In this document: positions 1-5,853 of the stretch, piece after piece
Layout: each line of letters starts with the position of its first letter
Numbering within the stretch: position 1 is the stretch's first letter
Source of the DNA: Rubripirellula sp.
Lineage (GTDB): Bacteria > Planctomycetota > Planctomycetia > Pirellulales > Pirellulaceae
Length of the DNA stretch: 6,573 nucleotides
NCBI GenBank assembly: GCA_029287555.1
Contig: JARFQX010000022.1
Location: 1 to 6,573 of the forward strand
Reading direction: 5' to 3'
Made by a program: the position numbers and the translations under genes
The notes under the pieces: model-generated
The model's database searches: none
What the model was told of the DNA's origin: nothing
The model's input: the letters and a program-made list of their open reading frames with translations, nothing else

Positions 1-1266
1 GTCGGCAACATCGTCGCCATCGGTGTCCTTGAGGAACAGCGTGTCCGGTGCCTGGTGAACGATCACGCCGCCATGTGAGAAGGCCATGCTGGTCGGGATG
101 CTCAGGTCTTCGGCAAAGACCACGAACTTGTCGGCCTTGCCATCGCCATCGGTATCTTCGCAGATGCGGATTCGGTCGCGACCTTTGCCCGGTGGCTGTT
201 TCTCGTTCGGGTAGTCGTAGGTTTCGGCGATCCACAGCCTGCCCCGCTCATCCCACGACATGCAGATTGGCTTCCCGCCGATCTCGGGCTCGGCCGCGAA
301 AAGCTTTAGCTCGAAGCCTTTCGGGACCACATAGTGCTTCATCGATTCGGCTGGTTCGAGCGGCTTCTGCATCATGTTGCGAGGTTCTTCCTGCTCGCCC
401 CAACGACGACTTTGGACGTAATTGGGAATCTTCGGTCCCACGTCGACGTACTCAAATGGACGCAAGTCTTTCGGCAGCCTGGTCATCTCCATCTCGCCAA
501 GGGGTTCAAGTTCCGTTCCCGAGAAATCAGGAACCACCGTGGGGTCCTGGCCACATGCCCAGCGAATGCCGCGTTCGACCAGATTGTGAAAACCGGGATT
601 GCCAAAGGTGCGTTGATCGTGACCCCAGGCCGTGTAGAAAACCCGGCCGTCGCCTTGAGTTCGAATCCAGGTCCACGGCTCTTTCTGATCTCCTTCCTGG
701 CGATACTCGAGGACCGTGCGATTTTCTTCGTTGTGCAACGTATGCACGTAAGTCTCATCCCAACTCTCGAAGCTCTTGTATCCCTGCATCAACGGATGGG
801 ACGCGGCAGCCTCACTCGGCTCGACCGTGAACTCTCCGGTGCCATGTCGCTGGAACTGGGCGCCAATTAACGCAACGACGCGAGGGTTATTGCGAAAGCA
901 ATAGGTAGCGCAGTGCAGAGGAATGAAACCGCCACCGGACTCCACATAGCTCAGGAGTGCCTCCGCTTGAGGCTCGGTGATCTCGTCGATGTTGGCGTAG
1001 AGAATCAGTCCGTCGAGTTGCTTCAGGAAGTCATCGGATAGAACTTCATCCACGTTCTCGCTGTATCGGACATCGATTCCTCGCTCGGCCAACACGGGCA
1101 GCAACTCCGCCGCCCTCCGCGCCGGTCGATGGTGACCGTTGTCGCCGAGAAAGGCCAGCGTCAAACGTTCTTGGGCGAGGGCACGCGAGCCCAAGCCACC
1201 AGCGAAAAAGAGACAGCTCATCGCCGCTGCGATCAGCGTGCTGCGGGTGCATGCGATTCCTGACAT
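1..1266 (-). CDS. Exported ThuA-domain / PVC-type membrane-bound dehydrogenase fusion, 3' end outside window
   Basis: The reading frame is open from ATG at 1266 to the window edge (422 codons seen, no stop), so only the N-terminal part is present. Residues 1-31 form a signal peptide: a hydrophobic stretch at 11-25, then Ala-Leu-Ala before Gln32. Residues about 34-240 match a ThuA (class I glutamine amidotransferase-like) domain, with GGGFIPLHCAT at 111-121, WDETYVH at 169-175 and GHDQ at 215-218 followed by the GIRWA end motif at 233-237. From about 310 the sequence matches the start of the planctomycete/verrucomicrobial membrane-bound dehydrogenase domain (TIGR02604-like, a beta-propeller type), with FELKLFAAEPEIG, RGRLWIAETYDYP and two acidic DxDGD loops at 371-376 and 414-418 that may bind calcium. 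In this family HEAT repeats and a haem-binding CxxCH cytochrome c segment often follow; none can be seen here. The start has only a weak GGA upstream. The probable role is envelope-side sugar or glycoside oxidation; the substrate is unknown. Confidence 0.85.
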   Translation of the reverse strand, partial: MSGIACTRSTLIAAAMSCLFFAGGLGSRALAQERLTLAFLGDNGHHRPARRAAELLPVLAERGIDVRYSENVDEVLSDDFLKQLDGLILYANIDEITEPQAEALLSYVESGGGFIPLHCATYCFRNNPRVVALIGAQFQRHGTGEFTVEPSEAAASHPLMQGYKSFESWDETYVHTLHNEENRTVLEYRQEGDQKEPWTWIRTQGDGRVFYTAWGHDQRTFGNPGFHNLVERGIRWACGQDPTVVPDFSGTELEPLGEMEMTRLPKDLRPFEYVDVGPKIPNYVQSRRWGEQEEPRNMMQKPLEPAESMKHYVVPKGFELKLFAAEPEIGGKPICMSWDERGRLWIAETYDYPNEKQPPGKGRDRIRICEDTDGDGKADKFVVFAEDLSIPTSMAFSHGGVIVHQAPDTLFLKDTDGDDVAD

Positions 1267-1554
1267 GATGAATTCCAAAATGAACAACAACCAAGGAAGG
1301 TGAGGGATTCAGTGGCCAAATGGCGGATCGTGGCCTGACTCCAGGATAGGCGATCTCGCCGGGATTGGTCTGAGTTTTACTGGAAAGGCAACCCGGGGAC
1401 GAACTATCGATTGACCGTTGATTGCCGTGAGAACTAACAAACTCGGGTTCGCATCGGTGCGGTCAAACGACGCGAATGCTCGGGGATTTTTCGGGGTCCG
1501 CGATCGCGAGCCTCGGGCGACGCCGATGGGGGCACCCGGGAAACGCGAACCGGC
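1267..1554. other. Intergenic gap between two same-strand genes
   Basis: These 288 bases lie between the stop of the Gfo/Idh/MocA gene and the start of the ThuA fusion, both on the minus strand. The gap is long enough to hold a separate promoter for the fusion, but I see no convincing -35/-10 pair and no hairpin followed by a T tract. Two short symmetric sites are visible: GGCGA-TC-TCGCC at 1349-1360 and the perfect palindrome CGCGATCGCG at 1499-1508. A loose direct repeat (GATTGACCGT / GATTGCCGT) lies near 1409-1429. None can be given a function from sequence alone. Confidence 0.5.
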
Positions 1555-2673
1555 TTATCCGCGAGTGAACTCAGGCAGGTCGACCCGCTCACCACCTTTG
1601 TTTGCCGACTCGTGGGCACAGATGCCAACACAGGTCCAATTGGCACTGGTGACCGCGTTGGGCCAGGGATCGCGGTCTTCCAGTAATGCATTGGTGAACT
1701 CATTGACCAAGTGTGGATGCGAACCGCCATGCCCTCCGCCCTGAACGAAAGACAGATGTTCCGCGTCGTGAATCTCTTGCGGCAGCGTGAACTTGCGAAT
1801 CTCAGCGGGCAACAGATGCGCGAAATCGGGAACTTCGACCTTTTCCGGAATCTCCGGTTCTGGTTTCTTGGCGGTGTGAATCACGTGCGGGTCGTTTTCG
1901 ATAAGCGTCCACTCAAAGCTCTTCTTGGTGCCGTACACGTCAAAGCTCTCGCGGTACTGGCGAGCGACGTCGTAGAGGAACCGCCAGATGTGCGCCGTCA
2001 GGTCGGAATCCTTGATTTTGATGTGGCACGATTCCACCGCGAACTTGTTACCCGATTTCTTGGCGATATCGTCCCGTACCGTTCCACTGCCAAAACAACT
2101 CACGTAGTCGGCCAGCCCGTCGACCAAACCGAGACAGGGGCTGACCACATGCGTCGCATAGTGCATCGGGATCATTCGCTCCCAGTATTCCGGCCATCCA
2201 TCCATGTCCTGGGGATGCGAGGCAGCCAGGTGTTGGATCTTGCCAAGTTCCCCTTTCTCATACAGATCCTTGATGAACAGGAACTCACGACTGTAGACAA
2301 CGGTTTCGGCCATCATGTATTTCAGGCCGGTCTCTTGAACTTTTTCGACGATCTGGCGGCATTCGTCGATCGTCGTGGCCATCGGGACGGTGCACATCAC
2401 ATGCTTGCCCGCCTCGAGTGCACGCAGCGACATCCAGGCATGATCGGGGATCGGCGAATTGATGTGAACGAAGTCGACCTTTGGATCGGCTAGCACCTGA
2501 TCGTATTCGGTGTAACGACCCTCGATCCCAAACTGGTCACCCACCTTGTTCATTTCCGCTTCGTTGCGACGACAGATGGCGTGCACGTTGGTGTTGGGAT
2601 GAGCCTGGTAGATTGGGATAAACTCGGCACCAAAACCGAGTCCCACCATCGCCACGTTCACGGTCTTGCTCAT
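1555..2673 (-). CDS. Gfo/Idh/MocA family oxidoreductase
   Basis: A 372-residue NAD(P)-dependent oxidoreductase, near the usual family length and without a signal or Tat peptide, so probably cytosolic. The N-terminal Rossmann fold is clear: the dinucleotide loop GLGFGAEF is at 11-18, and the second strand ends in CRR (34-36), where basic residues can favour NADP(H). The family signature AGKHVxCEKP is present as AGKHVMCTVP at 88-97: Thr95-Val96 replace the usual Glu-Lys, so the near-invariant EKP lysine is missing. The C-terminal domain has HYATH at 171-175, in the place of the usual catalytic His motif, and GGGHGGSHPHLVNEF at 312-326. Family members oxidise or reduce sugars, inositols and related polyols; the substrate here cannot be read. 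The gene is divergent from a XylR-like regulator and is followed on the same strand by the ThuA fusion, which suggests a sugar-oxidation role. The start at 2673 is supported by the fold beginning at residue 5; the Shine-Dalgarno signal is weak. Confidence 0.93.
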   Translation of the reverse strand: MSKTVNVAMVGLGFGAEFIPIYQAHPNTNVHAICRRNEAEMNKVGDQFGIEGRYTEYDQVLADPKVDFVHINSPIPDHAWMSLRALEAGKHVMCTVPMATTIDECRQIVEKVQETGLKYMMAETVVYSREFLFIKDLYEKGELGKIQHLAASHPQDMDGWPEYWERMIPMHYATHVVSPCLGLVDGLADYVSCFGSGTVRDDIAKKSGNKFAVESCHIKIKDSDLTAHIWRFLYDVARQYRESFDVYGTKKSFEWTLIENDPHVIHTAKKPEPEIPEKVEVPDFAHLLPAEIRKFTLPQEIHDAEHLSFVQGGGHGGSHPHLVNEFTNALLEDRDPWPNAVTSANWTCVGICAHESANKGGERVDLPEFTRG

Positions 2674-2997
2674 TTGCTAATCCAGATGCTTAAGGGGGAG
2701 GGGGCGCGAGGGGCTGCAAAATCTCGCGTCGGAGAAATCGAAACCCATTCTTTCGAGGCCGATCCTCTCGGAGGCGGGAAACCAGGTCGCCGCCGCGTTA
2801 CCGGGGGCGGGCCAAGCCGTCGGTTTTCGCCGGGAAGGGATCACCCGAGTGTCCGTATTGTGACTCTTTTGGTGATCAAGTCGATGAGATAGTGCGCAGA
2901 TAATTTGAGATATTTTACCCACGTGTTCTTGCTATTTGGCGGGTTTTTTAGTCATCCTACTGGTTAAGCCTGCAATCGCGTTAAATATTTTTCCGCT
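2674..2997. promoter_or_regulatory. Divergent intergenic region between oxidoreductase and XylR-like regulator
   Basis: This 324-base region must hold the start signals for both divergent genes and, by analogy with other XylR/AraC systems, probably the regulator's binding site. The half next to the oxidoreductase is GC-rich with G runs (about 2691-2715 and 2809-2817). The half next to the regulator, from about 2895, is much richer in A and T. Possible -10-like boxes are TAAAAT on the minus strand (2917-2912) for the oxidoreductase and TTAAAT on the plus strand (2981-2986) for the regulator, both without a good -35 partner. A CACGTG palindrome lies at 2920-2925. The function is inferred from gene arrangement; no single operator is convincing. 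Confidence 0.5.
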
Positions 2998-4146
2998 ATG
3001 AAACGACGTCGATCGGTTGCCCTGTTGATCGAAACTTCCAACGCCTACGCGCGGGGCGTGCTCGACGGCGTGATCGACTACATCCGCAGTCACGAACCAT
3101 GGTCGATTTTTCTGCCCGAACAGCAGCGGACCGCCCGGCCGCCGGCGTGGCTGGCGCGTTGGCGTGGCGATGGCATCATCGCCCGCATCGAAACCGAGGA
3201 AGTGGCCGAGCTGGTACTGCGCAAGCGGCTTCCCACGGTCGACGTCAGTGCAGCCAGGCACGTCCCCAAGATTCCCTGGGTCGAAACGGACGATGCCGAA
3301 ATCGCGCGATTGGCTGCGGAGCACTTGCTCGAACGGGGCTTCCGAAACCTGGCCTTCGTTGGCGACCCCGAATTCAATTGGTCGTTGTGGCGCGAGCAGA
3401 GCTTTGCGGAGCTCGCGCAACGTCACGGTTGCCGCTTCGAATCCCACCGATCGCTCTCACGACTCGATGATCGCTATTCCTGGACGACCGTGTCGCGCCA
3501 GCTGGCCAAGTGGTTGGCCGGGCTGCCAAAGCCCGTCGGTATCATGGCTTGCTACGACATCAAGGCTCAGCAAGTGCTGGACGTTTGTCGTGAACTCGAC
3601 TTGGCTGTACCGGAGCAGGTCGCCGTGATTGGTGCCGACAATGATCACCTGCTCTGCAATCTTTCCGATCCGCCACTTTCGAGTGTGATCCCCAACAGCC
3701 GCCGCGCCGGCTACGAAGCGGCTCGCTTACTCGATAAAATGATGTTGGGCGCGAAGGTCGACAGCAACGCCGTGCTGGTTCGTCCGTTGGGGATCGAAAC
3801 AAGGCAATCGACCGACACGCTTGCCATTGAGGATGCCGAAATCGTCGAAGCCTTGCGATTCATTCGACGCCATGCCAGTTCCGGGATCAACGTTGGCGAC
3901 GTCTTGAAGGAAGTGCCCCTATCGAGACGAGTGCTGGAAAGCCGCTTTCGCAAACTGCTCGGGCGCACGCCTCACGAGGAGATTGTCCGGCAGCGAATCG
4001 GACGTGTGCAACAATTGTTGAGCGAAACCGAGCTGTCACTTCGCGAGATCGCCGATCGAACCGGCTTCGAACATGCCGAGTACCTGAGCGTCGCATTCAA
4101 GCAGGCAACCGGACAGACCCCAACGCAGTTTCGGAAGAGTCTGTAG
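2998..4146 (+). CDS. XylR-like transcriptional regulator (sugar-binding sensor + AraC-type DNA-binding domain)
   Basis: A 382-residue cytosolic regulator with the same architecture and nearly the same length as Escherichia coli XylR (392 residues). Residues about 5-270 form a LacI/periplasmic-binding-protein-like sensor without an N-terminal LacI helix-turn-helix: VALLIETSNAYARGVLDGV at 7-25, the LLERGFRNLAFVGDP segment at 110-124, PVGIMACYDIKAQQVL at 179-194 and VAVIGADND at 208-216. Residues about 280-382 form an AraC-type domain with two helix-turn-helix units, near 298-322 and 347-370, ending in the family signature GFEHAEYLSVAFKQATGQTP. Such proteins bind a sugar and activate nearby catabolic genes; the divergent oxidoreductase and ThuA fusion are the obvious targets, but the ligand need not be xylose. 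An in-frame stop at 2965-2967 and no other ATG in between fix the start at 2998; there is no Shine-Dalgarno motif. The last two codons and the TAG stop lie inside an inverted-repeat arm. Confidence 0.92.
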   Translation: MKRRRSVALLIETSNAYARGVLDGVIDYIRSHEPWSIFLPEQQRTARPPAWLARWRGDGIIARIETEEVAELVLRKRLPTVDVSAARHVPKIPWVETDDAEIARLAAEHLLERGFRNLAFVGDPEFNWSLWREQSFAELAQRHGCRFESHRSLSRLDDRYSWTTVSRQLAKWLAGLPKPVGIMACYDIKAQQVLDVCRELDLAVPEQVAVIGADNDHLLCNLSDPPLSSVIPNSRRAGYEAARLLDKMMLGAKVDSNAVLVRPLGIETRQSTDTLAIEDAEIVEALRFIRRHASSGINVGDVLKEVPLSRRVLESRFRKLLGRTPHEEIVRQRIGRVQQLLSETELSLREIADRTGFEHAEYLSVAFKQATGQTPTQFRKSL

Positions 4147-4180
4147 TCTGTAGTCGAGGTTGTCTGGGGATTCGAAGTAG

Positions 4181-4208
4181 GCCGAATCAAGCGAAGCGCC
4201 GATCCGGC
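4181..4208. repeat. REP-like palindrome, copy 1
   Basis: GCCGAATC (4181-4188) pairs with GATCCGGC (4201-4208) with one mismatch, leaving a 12-base loop with a possible inner GCG/CGC pairing. With the GTAG just before it (4178-4181) it resembles the enterobacterial REP plan (GTAGGCCGGAT...ATCCGGCA). It is the left unit of the composite element. Confidence 0.5.
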
Positions 4209-4243
4209 ACCGAACAACGATTCGACGCCGAGCAAGAAGCATT

Positions 4244-4278
4244 GCCGGATCGGCGTCGCTGCGCTCCTTGATGCCGGC
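4244..4278. repeat. REP-like palindrome, copy 2 (inverted relative to copy 1)
   Basis: GCCGGATC (4244-4251) pairs with GATGCCGGC (4270-4278) if one G is bulged (4273). Read on the minus strand it shares ATCAAG, the AGCG core and CGCCGATCCGGCA with copy 1, so the two look like related units facing opposite ways, as in a BIME. Confidence 0.5.
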
Positions 4279-4289
4279 CGACAGGTTGG

Positions 4290-4324
4290 ACAGACTACAG
4301 ACTACAGACTATGGACTATGGACA
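4290..4324. repeat. 7-bp tandem repeat, five units
   Basis: Three exact ACAGACT units (4290-4310) are followed by ATGGACT (4311-4317) and ATGGACA (4318-4324), a variant of the same unit. The first three units make up the right arm of the 18-bp inverted repeat. The left arm holds two units of the reverse-complement form (AGTCTGT) plus a partial third. The tract ends 27 bases before the next gene, so it may fall in that gene's promoter or leader. Confidence 0.75.
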
Positions 4325-4351
4325 GCCGGGGGAAAGCGGTAAACTGTTGGG

Positions 4352-5710
4352 ATGGACGAGACACTCTCGCGTCATCCGAAGGCGGCTAACTTGGTCGGTC
4401 GCTTGTTGGAAACGTCGGTTGCTTGCCTTCCCTTCCTGGCTTCGCTTCGAGAGCGAATGCTTGAAGATACGGGAACCCGTTTGATGGATTGGGTCGACCA
4501 TCTGGTTGTCCCGAAGAGTCAAATCGCCGACGAAGATCTTGTCGCGGTTGGCTTCGAGACGATCGGCGATCATGTTCCTCTTTACCGCGGCAGCCAATGT
4601 TGTGCTTGGCATCATCGCGAAGGCCTGTTTCCCGTCGTTCTCGTGAGCGATCAGAAAGCGTTGGCAGTCGGTATCGGGGCTGAATCGGCGAGTCACTTTT
4701 TGGCGGCGCATCGGTTTGAATGCGAAATCTCGGGAACGCCCGGCGGACCGCTCCGGATGGCGACGGTCGTCGAGACAGACGGCGCACGGTTGACGGTGGT
4801 GGAGCGACACGGTTGCCGCGATTTCGTTCCGCCCGAAGTGGCTGCTGAGCAGATCGTCGCGGCACGGTTCCATGCCGAGCGATTCCGTTGTCGAAGAAGA
4901 GAGTTTGCTGACGTCCAGGCTGGGTTGGATCATGCGGCAAGTCTTTTCGATCTGGCGGCCGCGTCGCTCGGTCAAGACTGGGCATGCGATCTATTTTTCG
5001 CTTCCGAGCGATGGTACTGGCAACATCGCAATCGGGCGGCCCGCATCCAGAAGGTGCGGCAGGACCAACTCGGGCTCGGCTGGGCCAATCACGATCACCA
5101 CACCTATCGCTGCAGCCGCGAACATTTTGCCGGGCTCATTGCGCTGCTGGAACGAATGGGATTTCGTTGTCGCGAACGTTTCTATGGGGGCGCCGATGCG
5201 GGATGGGGCGCCCAGGTTTTGGAGCAGCCCGAGGTCGGCGTGGTGATCTTTGCCGATGTCGATCTCTCGCCGCGTGAAGTTACCGGCGACTTCGCGCACC
5301 AGGGGCTCGACGCGAAGCAGGAACTGGGGACGGTTGGACTTTGGTGCGCGTTGCACGGTGAAGCGATCCTGCAGGCCGGACTTCATCACCTGGAATGCCA
5401 ATTCGATTTCGACGCCGCTCGCTCTCAGCTCGCCGCCGAAGGGATCACGACGATGCGCCCCTTCACTGATTTTGACTACTTGAAACAGGCCTTTACCGAG
5501 GGGGAAGTGTGGCGGGTCGACCCCATCCGGATCGAGGCTGCGGTCACCCGCGGGGCGATCAGCAAGACGCAGGCCAAGCGATTTGCCGAGCAGGGAGCGA
5601 TCGGCTCACACCTGGAAATCCTGCAGCGCGACGAGGGCTACAAGGGCTTCAACCAAACCGGCATCAGCGAGATCATACGCGAGACCGACCCTCGCTTGGC
5701 GCAGTCTTAG
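4352..5710 (+). CDS. Conserved protein of unknown function, possible VOC-superfamily fold
   Basis: I cannot name this 452-residue protein. It has no signal peptide and no membrane segment, so it is probably cytosolic. The N-terminal part (1-210) has a segment rich in Cys and His (SQCCAWHH at 81-88) and no motif I recognise. The C-terminal part has two stretches that could be VOC beta-alpha-beta modules. The first starts with NHDHHTYR (246-253), continues with a helix to MGFRCRERFY (269-278) and ends in GVVIFADVDL (296-305). The second starts near HGEAILQAGLHHLECQFDF (335-353). The His residues at 247-250 and HHLE at 345-348 could bind a metal. The tail FNQTGISEIIRETDPR (433-448) looks highly conserved in style. 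An in-frame TAA at 4340-4342 leaves ATG 4352 as the first possible start; it has no clear Shine-Dalgarno. Coding quality is strong over the full length, and the antisense frames are shadows. Confidence 0.85.
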   Translation: MDETLSRHPKAANLVGRLLETSVACLPFLASLRERMLEDTGTRLMDWVDHLVVPKSQIADEDLVAVGFETIGDHVPLYRGSQCCAWHHREGLFPVVLVSDQKALAVGIGAESASHFLAAHRFECEISGTPGGPLRMATVVETDGARLTVVERHGCRDFVPPEVAAEQIVAARFHAERFRCRRREFADVQAGLDHAASLFDLAAASLGQDWACDLFFASERWYWQHRNRAARIQKVRQDQLGLGWANHDHHTYRCSREHFAGLIALLERMGFRCRERFYGGADAGWGAQVLEQPEVGVVIFADVDLSPREVTGDFAHQGLDAKQELGTVGLWCALHGEAILQAGLHHLECQFDFDAARSQLAAEGITTMRPFTDFDYLKQAFTEGEVWRVDPIRIEAAVTRGAISKTQAKRFAEQGAIGSHLEILQRDEGYKGFNQTGISEIIRETDPRLAQS

Positions 5711-5774
5711 GCCGCCGGGACCGAGACGGCGAGTTAGTTGGGCCGTCACTTTTTCACCAATGGTCTCGGCGGCC
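5710..5774 (+). terminator. Nested hairpin with T tract after the 452-residue gene
   Basis: An inner hairpin pairs GACGGC (5725-5730) with GCCGTC (5742-5747) and is followed within two bases by TTTTT (5750-5754), the form of an intrinsic terminator. An outer stem pairs GGCCGCCGGGACC (5710-5722) with GGTCTCGGCGGCC (5762-5774) over 13 bp with one G-U pair, enclosing both the inner hairpin and the T tract. It starts on the last base of the stop codon. Placement and form support termination between this gene and the TerC gene. Confidence 0.6.
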
Positions 5775-5841
5775 AGGTGGAGCGACATGAGTGGAAGAGT
5801 CGGTATGCTAATGCGAATTCCACCCATCACCCATCGAAGCC

Positions 5842-5845
5842 AGGA
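5842..5845 (+). promoter_or_regulatory. Ribosome binding site of the TerC gene
   Basis: AGGA (within CAGGAAGA) lies eight bases before ATG 5854. It is the clearest Shine-Dalgarno motif in the window and favours 5854 over the in-frame ATG at 5872. An in-frame TAA at 5809-5811 rules out a longer start. Confidence 0.65.
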
Positions 5846-5853
5846 AGACAAGC

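Larger units (their letters stand above)
4138..4310. repeat. Composite inverted-repeat element with 18-bp ends
   Basis: AGTCTGTAGTCTGTAGTC at 4138-4155 and its exact reverse complement at 4293-4310 bracket 137 bases with no coding potential. Inside is a second perfect inverted repeat, CGCCGATCCGGCA (4197-4209) and TGCCGGATCGGCG (4243-4255). Each inner arm also belongs to its own short palindrome. The arrangement recalls paired REP sequences (BIMEs) or a small MITE. No target-site duplication is obvious just outside the ends. The left end supplies the stop codon of the regulator gene. It could also act as a 3' RNA structure for that gene or as a boundary before the next one. Mobility is inference. 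Confidence 0.7.

Noticed and set aside
48..830. A 260-codon open frame on the plus strand
   Set aside because: It lies antisense to the ThuA fusion, whose frame has recognisable domains. The product is Arg/Ser/Pro-rich and resembles no protein, as expected of a shadow frame in GC-rich DNA.
1481..1510. Possible terminator after the oxidoreductase gene
   Set aside because: The CGGGG...CGGGG segments are direct, not inverted, repeats, and the neighbouring CGCGATCGCG palindrome has no loop and no T tract.
1711..2493. A 260-codon open frame on the plus strand
   Set aside because: It is antisense to the well-supported Gfo/Idh/MocA gene and shows no domain or start signal.
2677..2922. An 81-codon minus-strand frame ending three bases before the oxidoreductase start
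   Set aside because: The position would suit a leader peptide, but it has no ribosome site, no recognisable motif and a composition like translated non-coding DNA.
4316..4975. A 219-codon open frame on the minus strand (and a 199-codon one overlapping it)
   Set aside because: Both are antisense to the 452-residue gene and rich in Arg and Ser, without any family motif.
5821..5835. Two copies of CACCCAT in tandem before the TerC ribosome site
   Set aside because: Only two short units; this can arise by chance and has no partner elsewhere in the window.
5711..5853. A yybP-ykoY manganese riboswitch ahead of the TerC gene
   Set aside because: Such riboswitches often precede TerC genes, but the expected conserved loop sequences are absent and the main structure here looks like a terminator of the previous gene.
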